From the NCBI GenBank assembly GCA_937900485.1, contig CALCEL010000014.1:1-30452 (forward strand): 30,452 nucleotides of DNA, in the 5' to 3' direction. Under the pieces are notes generated by a model. That model did not search any database. It was not told where the DNA came from and saw only the letters and a list, made by a program, of their open reading frames with translations. The translations under genes and the position numbers were made by a program. The stretch comes from an uncultured Prevotellaceae bacterium. GTDB taxonomy: Bacteria; Bacteroidota; Bacteroidia; Bacteroidales; Bacteroidaceae. Below are positions 24,913 through 30,452 of this stretch, piece after piece; within the stretch, counting starts at the first letter, position 1; each line of letters starts with the position of its first letter.

Positions 24913-24936
24913 CGGCATAATCATAAATGTTATGCG

Positions 24937-27198
24937 ATGACAAGAAAATTATTCCTTTTAGTTTGCTTGTGCGCAGTGAATATATCATTGTTCGCACAGC
25001 TGCAAAAACCACTTCCCTCGATTCATGTGGAAGGAAAATGGTTGACAGACAGCCACGGTAATCACGTCGTGTTGCATGGCGTCATGGACACACCTAACGC
25101 TTGGTTCAACGGGGGACGCTGGGGATGGGACTACAGTTCAGTCACTCCCTGTCTAAACTATTTTGAGAAACTGTTCACAGGAATGGAGAAAGCTAACTGT
25201 GACGTTTTCCGTCTGCACATGGACCCTGCATGGACTAACGACCCAACAAAACAAAGTGACGGTAAAGAAAGCGGAGAGGCTGACATCTCACGTTTCAGTT
25301 CCACAAGACTGAAAAATTATCTCAAGACTCTCTATTTTCCTCTCGCCAAGAAAGCGATGAAGCATGGTATGTATGTTGTGGTCAGACCACCCGGAGTATG
25401 TCCAGGCAACATTCAAGTGGGCGACTATTATAATGAATACCTGATGACGGTATGGGACTTATTCACTCAGAACGACTCAATAAAGAAATATGAAGGACAG
25501 ATAAGCATAGAACTTGCTAATGAGCCAGTATCCGTGAAAAACGCTAAAGGTGAGGAAGACGTGGCTGCGTTACATGACTTCTTCCAGCCTATCGTGGATA
25601 AGATACGAGCTAACGGGTTTACGGGAGTCATCTGGGCTCCGGGCACTGGATGGCAATCTAATTATGTCAGTTACGCCACATGTCCTATCGAGGGATATAA
25701 CATTGGTTATGCAGTACATGACTACTGTGGCTGGTACGGATGCAGTGACGATACACCAAGTCCGGAGGCCAAGATAGCTCAATTCAAGAAACAGGTGCCA
25801 GTAGTCGACACTAACCCGATAATTATCACTGAGGTGGACTGGAGTCCTGTGAACACTGAGGCGGAGGGACATTATAACGAACACGGTGACTGGGTTCAGC
25901 CAAACTACGGAACATGGGCAACAGGCTCCACGTCAAAATGGGGTAAGGCTTTCAAGGCCATGCTGGACTTCTACGGTAACATCTCCATGACATTGTCTGG
26001 CACTGGAGTACTCATTGACATCGACAAACTGATTGAGAGCGGCAGCGTCATGCCAGCCTTCAACGGCATGGAGGAGGCCTGTGGTAAGGCTTGCATGGAT
26101 TGGTATGAGGAGTACTACAAGACAGACTGGGCACACAAGGACTTCACTACACAATCAATAAGCGACCAAGGTAACGGCAAATATAAGAATCCTATTATCT
26201 TCGCCGACTTCCCAGACCCGGACGTCATACGAGTAGGAGACGTTTACTATATGGCCACAACTACAATGCATCACTTCCCTGGGTGCACGATACTGAAATC
26301 ACACGACCTGGTGAACTGGGAATACTGCGCACAACCTCTCGAGCAGCTTTCAAACAGCGACAGATATAACCTCACCAACGGACAAAACGCGTACGCGGCG
26401 GGAATGTGGGCTTGCTCAATGACTTATCACGACGGTAAATTCTACATACTTATCAACGGTAATGACGCCGGCGGCTTTATCCTGACAACAACTGACCCTG
26501 AGGGAACATGGGAGAAGAAGAAACTGTCACGTATATACTATGACCCGGGCATGCTCTTTGACAACGGCAAGTTATACATCGTCTGCGGCAACACTAACAT
26601 TCAGATGTGCGAGCTCGATGAGGACTTCCAACTGAAGCAGGAGAAAACTGTCTTCAGCGCTGATGACATGCTGGAGGGATGTCATCTGTACAAGATTAAC
26701 GACTACTATTATATATATGGTACATACGGCGGATGGCCTTCAGCACAGACCGTATTACGCTCAAAGGATATCTTCGGACCATACGAGGAGAAGCTGTTGG
26801 TCGAGAAAACAATAAACGGAAAACCAAACACTGTGCATCAGGGTGCTCTTTTCGATACACCAAACGGTGAGTGGTGGACCATAATGCAGGAAGACCTGGG
26901 AGCCATGGGCAGAATGCCTAACCTTCAGCCAGTGAAATGGGCGGACGGATGGCCTGTCATCGGCAACAATGGCGTTCCGTACACCATATACAAGAAACCG
27001 GACACAGGAAGCTCATACCCTCGTACAGCATTACCCACGAATGATAATTTCCGCACTTACCCGCTGGGAATGCAGTGGGAGTGGAATCATAACCCTAACA
27101 ATGACAAATGGTCTCTCTTCGAGCGTCCAGGATGGTTACGTAAGTTACTATTCCGCAGGAAATCAAGGGAGTTTGGAATGTGGAAGTTATTACATTGA
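24937..27198 (+). CDS. Truncated GH5-GH43 bifunctional glycoside hydrolase
   Basis: A 753-codon exported enzyme with a signal peptide (about 1-20). A GH5-type (alpha/beta)8 domain at about 25-400 has the acid/base Glu196 (IELANEP) and nucleophile Glu299 (IITEVDWSP). A GH43 five-bladed propeller from about 418 has base Asp427 (ADFPDPDV), Asp536 (YDPGMLF) and acid Glu580 (MLEGCHLYK), close to GH43 subfamily 12. It should cut a backbone and trim arabinose or xylose side chains of plant xylan. Family homology reaches WSLFERPGWLR (about base 27140). Then about 19 foreign residues lead to a TGA, so the usual C-terminal beta-sandwich is missing. The mobile element begins there. Both catalytic triads survive, but stability is doubtful. 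Confidence 0.88.
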   Translation: MTRKLFLLVCLCAVNISLFAQLQKPLPSIHVEGKWLTDSHGNHVVLHGVMDTPNAWFNGGRWGWDYSSVTPCLNYFEKLFTGMEKANCDVFRLHMDPAWTNDPTKQSDGKESGEADISRFSSTRLKNYLKTLYFPLAKKAMKHGMYVVVRPPGVCPGNIQVGDYYNEYLMTVWDLFTQNDSIKKYEGQISIELANEPVSVKNAKGEEDVAALHDFFQPIVDKIRANGFTGVIWAPGTGWQSNYVSYATCPIEGYNIGYAVHDYCGWYGCSDDTPSPEAKIAQFKKQVPVVDTNPIIITEVDWSPVNTEAEGHYNEHGDWVQPNYGTWATGSTSKWGKAFKAMLDFYGNISMTLSGTGVLIDIDKLIESGSVMPAFNGMEEACGKACMDWYEEYYKTDWAHKDFTTQSISDQGNGKYKNPIIFADFPDPDVIRVGDVYYMATTTMHHFPGCTILKSHDLVNWEYCAQPLEQLSNSDRYNLTNGQNAYAAGMWACSMTYHDGKFYILINGNDAGGFILTTTDPEGTWEKKKLSRIYYDPGMLFDNGKLYIVCGNTNIQMCELDEDFQLKQEKTVFSADDMLEGCHLYKINDYYYIYGTYGGWPSAQTVLRSKDIFGPYEEKLLVEKTINGKPNTVHQGALFDTPNGEWWTIMQEDLGAMGRMPNLQPVKWADGWPVIGNNGVPYTIYKKPDTGSSYPRTALPTNDNFRTYPLGMQWEWNHNPNNDKWSLFERPGWLRKLLFRRKSREFGMWKLLH

Positions 27199-27247
27199 TT
27201 TCCGTGTAAGTCGTTATAAATTAGCCCATTTGCGCTAATTTGCTTTA
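27141..27247. other. Left end of the integrative element, candidate attachment region
   Basis: GH43 homology stops near 27140. Beyond it are an inverted repeat GGAAATCA (27158-27165) with TGATTTCC (27196-27203), and a perfect 8-bp stem AAATTAGC (27218-27225) with GCTAATTT (27234-27241). The second could be a terminator or a recombinase arm site. The exact core cannot be set without the other end of the element. Confidence 0.45.
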
Positions 27248-27406
27248 TTCTTGAACTTGCGAACATGGACGAATGTTGAGGCTGTTCCGTTACCAAAGTG
27301 TTACCTACGATTGTTTGGGTAATATGTGTAGAATCGGGTAATCTGTACAAGATTCTTTGTGGCTCGGAATAATATACATGTTCTGACATATTTTGCATAG
27401 CAGGGG

Positions 27407-27449
27407 ATGCTCTGAGATTGTTTAATTTTGCAACCCAAATTCAGAGCAT
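27407..27449. promoter_or_regulatory. Promoter and inverted repeat of the first recombinase gene
   Basis: The -7 box TAATTTTG is at 27423-27430. It is framed by a perfect 9-bp inverted repeat, ATGCTCTGA (27407-27415) and TCAGAGCAT (27441-27449), whose right arm runs into the start codon. This suggests an operator. Confidence 0.5.
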
Positions 27450-28680
27450 GATGAAAGTAACAAAATTCAAGGTGCTGCTGTACCTGAAGAAAGGCAGCAC
27501 AGACAAGCGAGGAAAGGCACCCATTATGGGACGTATCACCCTCAACAATTCGATGGCGCAGTTCTCCTGCAAGCTGTCGTGTACCCCAAACTTGTGGAAT
27601 CCCCGTTCGGGCAGATTGGAAGGCAAGAGCCGTGAGGCAGTGGAGGTCAATGCCAAGATTGACAAACTGCTGCTCAACATCTACTCTGCCTATGATAATC
27701 TAATGAAACGTAATTTGGATTTCACCGCACAAAGCATCAGGGAACTGATGCAAGGCAGTATGGAGTGTCAGGTAACGTTGATGGATATGATGGGCAGACT
27801 CTATGCGGATATGGAGAAGCGTGTCGGAATAGACAGGGTGGAGGGTTCACTTGTTCATTACAAACAAGCACGGACAACTCTCAGCAAGTTCATCGAAGCA
27901 AAATTCAAGACGAAAGATGTTGCTTTCGGTCAACTAACCAACCAGTTCATTTCCGACTACTACGAATTCCTTATCACAGATTGCGGCTTCATGTCAAACT
28001 CAACGAGAAAGCATCTTGCAATATTAAAGAAGGCTTGCCGTTTGGCTTACAAAGAAGGCTATGCCGACAGGCTCTTCTTTGCCAACTACACGCTACCGAA
28101 GATGCAGGTTGGTACACCGAGGACTATCACCCCAGAGAACTTCAAGAAGATACAAAGTCTGGAGATACCGAAAGATAAGAAATCACTGAGACTTTCGCGT
28201 GACTTGCTACTATTCTCCTGCTATACAGGAGCCGCATACGTTGATGCTGTCTCTGTCACGAGAGACAACCTTGTCACAGACGAGGAAGGAAATCTGTGGC
28301 TGAAATACAACAGACATAAGACGAAGGCACTTGCACAGGTTAAACTGTTGCCCGAAGTTATTAACTTGATTGAAAAGTACAAAGATGAAAGACAAGACAC
28401 ATTGATGCCTTATCAGAAGTACAAGACTCTTTGGGACAACCTGAGAAAGATATGCAAAAGCGCAGGCTCTACACAGATGGTTTCGCCACACATGGGACGA
28501 CATTATTATGCCTCAATCGTCACGCTTGCCGAGAATGTTCCGATTGATGTCATCAGCAAGATGCTAGGGCATACGAATATCACGCAGACCCAAGTCTATG
28601 CGAGGGTCACGCAGAAGAAACTCTTTGAGGAAGCCGCCAAGTTTGCCGAAGCCACAAAGGATTTGGTGTTAGTATTATAA
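27448..28680 (+). CDS. Tyrosine recombinase 1 of the integrative element
   Basis: A 410-residue integrase from the ATG at 27448; the alternative start at 27451 cannot be excluded, and a TTG at 27418 is ruled out because it precedes the -7 box. It has an N-terminal arm-binding domain (MMKVTKFKVLLYLKKGSTDKRGKAPIMGRITL), a SAM-like core-binding domain, and a catalytic domain. The HxxR motif is HMGRHYY, the second His is in LGHTNI, and the nucleophile Tyr is in TQVYARVT. The first conserved Arg is not in its usual place; the segment reads CYTGAAYVDAVSV, as in IntDOT-type enzymes. It should integrate and excise the element. A second recombinase follows after 22 bases. Confidence 0.9.
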   Translation: MMKVTKFKVLLYLKKGSTDKRGKAPIMGRITLNNSMAQFSCKLSCTPNLWNPRSGRLEGKSREAVEVNAKIDKLLLNIYSAYDNLMKRNLDFTAQSIRELMQGSMECQVTLMDMMGRLYADMEKRVGIDRVEGSLVHYKQARTTLSKFIEAKFKTKDVAFGQLTNQFISDYYEFLITDCGFMSNSTRKHLAILKKACRLAYKEGYADRLFFANYTLPKMQVGTPRTITPENFKKIQSLEIPKDKKSLRLSRDLLLFSCYTGAAYVDAVSVTRDNLVTDEEGNLWLKYNRHKTKALAQVKLLPEVINLIEKYKDERQDTLMPYQKYKTLWDNLRKICKSAGSTQMVSPHMGRHYYASIVTLAENVPIDVISKMLGHTNITQTQVYARVTQKKLFEEAAKFAEATKDLVLVL

Positions 28681-28702
28681 ACAATGTATAAAGAACGGCA
28701 AT

Positions 28703-29923
28703 ATGAGAAGTACATTTAGACTGATGCCCTACATCAACAGGGCAAAGACGAGAGCAGACGGCACTACAGCCGTTATGCTGAGAATCACCATTGACGGAAA
28801 GAAAACCGTCATGGCAACAGGTATCTACTGCAAGCCGGACAAGTGGGATGCGAAGAATGGTAAAATCACTTCCCCAGTAAAGGATGCCAATGCCCTACGG
28901 GATTTGATTAAACGGGCCGAGACCAATTACCAGACGTTTGTCAACGAGCAAGGCGTGGCAAGTGCAGAACTTTTGAAGAACTCTCTCAACGGGACATTGC
29001 CCAAGACACAGACGCTCATGGAAATGAGCGAAGAGGAGCGTGAGAAACTGAAAGCACGATGTGAGGCTATCAGGTCAATAGAGACATATAAAGGCTCCAA
29101 TATGTGCCAGATGCACCTGCGTGACTATCTCCACTCTCTCGGCAAGGAAGATATTGCCTTTGCTGACATCACCGTCGAGTTCGGCAACGACTACCGTTTC
29201 TTCTTGAAACGAACAACCCGGTTATCCTCTGTCACCATCAACAGATGCCAGGCATGGATGAGCCGACTGGTTTATCGTGCTGTTGACAAGGGAATACTGC
29301 GCTCCAACCCATTAGAGGATATGGAGTATGAGAAGCGTGACAATGACAAAAACGAGGTGCACTACCTGACACGTGAACAAGTACGTTTGCTGATGTTGCA
29401 TCCGTTTGAGGGGAAGCGTATGGAGTTTGCAAGACGGATGCTTGTGTTCACCATCTTCACGGGACTGGCATACATTGACCTGAAAGAACTCTACCCGACA
29501 CACATAGAAAGCAACGTGGACGGACAGCGTTTCATCAGGAAAGCAAGGAAGAAGACAGGAGTGGAGGCTTTCATTCCCCTGCATCCAGTAGCGGAGCAGA
29601 TACTCGCAATGTATAACACGACAGATATGAATAATCCCGTTTTTCCATTCCCCAAGAAGAAACTCTGGTATGAGTATGACGATATGGGCAGATTGTTGGG
29701 CTTTGATCGACATCTGGCACATCATCAAGGGCGGCACACATTCGGGACTTTATTGGTTTCAGAAGGTATCAGTTTCGAGAGTGCGGCAAAGATGATGGGA
29801 CATTCAAAGATTAAGACTACCCAGCGATATGCACAAGTCACGACTAATCGTATCTCGCAGGAGATGGATAAACTGATAAAGCGCAGAAAAGAAAAAGGAC
29901 TTACAATAGAAACTAACAAATAA
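28703..29923 (+). CDS. Tyrosine recombinase 2 of the integrative element
   Basis: A 406-residue integrase of the same group as its neighbour but clearly different in sequence. The N-terminal arm-binding domain starts MRSTFRLMPYINRAKTRADGTTAVMLRITIDGKK, with a core-binding region to about 215. The catalytic part has FTGLAYIDLKEL (no Arg at the first site), HHQGRHTFGTL (HxxR), MGHSKIKTTQRYAQVT (His and Tyr). Tandem recombinases of this kind occur at the ends of several Bacteroidota conjugative and mobilisable elements, where both may be needed. Its stop codon overlaps the start of the RhuM-like gene (TAATG). Confidence 0.9.
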   Translation: MRSTFRLMPYINRAKTRADGTTAVMLRITIDGKKTVMATGIYCKPDKWDAKNGKITSPVKDANALRDLIKRAETNYQTFVNEQGVASAELLKNSLNGTLPKTQTLMEMSEEEREKLKARCEAIRSIETYKGSNMCQMHLRDYLHSLGKEDIAFADITVEFGNDYRFFLKRTTRLSSVTINRCQAWMSRLVYRAVDKGILRSNPLEDMEYEKRDNDKNEVHYLTREQVRLLMLHPFEGKRMEFARRMLVFTIFTGLAYIDLKELYPTHIESNVDGQRFIRKARKKTGVEAFIPLHPVAEQILAMYNTTDMNNPVFPFPKKKLWYEYDDMGRLLGFDRHLAHHQGRHTFGTLLVSEGISFESAAKMMGHSKIKTTQRYAQVTTNRISQEMDKLIKRRKEKGLTIETNK

Positions 29924-30339
29924 TGATGGCTATGACAACTTCAAACTTTTCAATCATCCCCAAGGATGTCTTTGAGAGAGGCATCATCAGAATGACGGAG
30001 GGTGGCATTATCACCATGCCTGACAAAGACGTGTGGATGACGGTGGACGAGATAGCAGACATGCTTTTTGTTTCATCAGCCATCGTGTTTCGTATGATAC
30101 GCTCTATATATAATAAAGGTATCGCACACGAGGAGGACACACACGGCTCTTTCCGTCTGTTCCCCCATCATCCGAGCTGGAACATAGACGTGTACAACCT
30201 TGAAATGGTGATTCGTCTGGCATACACTATTGACAGCGACAATAGCCACAAGTTTCGTCAGTTCGTCATGAATAAGCTGATGGGTAAACCGATGTACGAA
30301 AAAGTGTGTATCACGCTTAATATGACTGATTACAAATAG
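29923..30339 (+). CDS. RhuM-like small protein
   Basis: A 138-residue protein resembling the core of the RhuM/virulence-protein family. It contains VWMTVDEIADMLFVSSAIVFRMIRSIYNKGIAHEED, a helix-turn-helix-like part, and YNLEMVIRLAYTIDSDNSHKFRQFVMNKLM, matching the family's YNLDxIIxxGYRVNS...FRxW pattern. Full-length RhuM proteins are about 330 residues, so this is a short form. The ATG at 29923 shares a base with the preceding TAA, so translation is probably coupled to recombinase 2. It may be a regulator or accessory factor of the recombinases; no function is established. Confidence 0.75.
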   Translation: MMAMTTSNFSIIPKDVFERGIIRMTEGGIITMPDKDVWMTVDEIADMLFVSSAIVFRMIRSIYNKGIAHEEDTHGSFRLFPHHPSWNIDVYNLEMVIRLAYTIDSDNSHKFRQFVMNKLMGKPMYEKVCITLNMTDYK

Positions 30340-30363
30340 GCAAACCATATCTAAAGAGTAGAG

Positions 30364-30405
30364 GCGGTGGACAATCCTGTGTGTTAGGTTGCTCCATCGC
30401 TTTTT
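30364..30405 (+). terminator. Rho-independent terminator of the recombinase operon
   Basis: GCGGTGGA (30364-30371) pairs with TCCATCGC (30393-30400) with one G-U pair. An inner CAA(T)CC/GGTTG stem extends it, and TTTTTATTTG follows. It lies 24 bases after the RhuM-like stop codon. Confidence 0.75.
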
Positions 30406-30452
30406 ATTTGTTTATTCAATAATTCCTATACATGACAATTTGAGAATCTGAG

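Noticed and set aside
27407..27449. Invertible promoter (phase-variable switch) at the recombinase gene
   Set aside because: The arms are only 25 bases apart, too short for known Bacteroidota invertons, and inversion would not move a complete promoter.

Overview
The window looks like a chromosomal segment of a Bacteroidota bacterium, most likely Prevotellaceae (Prevotella/Segatella-like). The evidence is repeated TAnnTTTG -7 boxes and AT-rich leaders without clear Shine-Dalgarno sites, a one-protein hybrid two-component sensor (HTCS) beside a GH5-GH43 glycanase, and Bacteroidota-type tandem tyrosine recombinases. No rRNA, tRNA or CRISPR array was seen.

Layout. 1-2300: a metal-efflux permease with a His-rich loop, its Fur-family regulator, and the decayed 5' end of an HTCS gene. 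2500-4300: a small stress membrane protein, an unknown 77-residue protein, a DEDDh exonuclease and a one-motif PLD-family protein. 4460-6820: a flavodoxin, a short-chain dehydrogenase and an aldo/keto reductase. 7000-12100, mostly minus strand: a decaying region with a YdeI remnant, a DUF362 protein, an NTF2-like protein, a 5' piece of an alpha-L-rhamnosidase gene with a nonsense codon, a flavin reductase, and a 3' piece of a rhamnosidase gene. 12200-17340, plus strand: AlkD-like protein, TIGR04076 protein, thioesterase, acetyltransferase, two exported flavodoxins (one fused to a cyclophilin-like domain), CrcB and GreA. 17800-20500, minus strand: flavin reductase, exported nitroreductase, YgbA-like protein and two lipoproteins, one resembling a free-standing I9 protease propeptide. 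20900-27200: a 1298-residue HTCS and a GH5-GH43 enzyme whose end is cut off. 27200-30452: the end of an integrative element with two tyrosine recombinases and a RhuM-like protein.

The strongest unexplained signal is a family of intergenic repeats at about 61-165, 7024-7138, 11808-12078 and 17428-17731. The last copy is about 304 bp, has perfect 16-bp terminal inverted repeats, and is built as two diverged half-units facing each other. Two copies are single half-units. Two copies lie exactly where neighbouring genes lose homology (the YdeI remnant and the rhamnosidase 3' piece). This suggests a MITE-like or recombination-prone element that has helped break down this locus.

Functional themes are redox and flavin chemistry (four flavodoxin-like or FMN-reductase-like proteins, a nitroreductase, a flavin reductase, SDR and AKR), metal and fluoride export, and sensing and degradation of plant glycans. 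All functions are read from motifs and remembered family features; no search was run.
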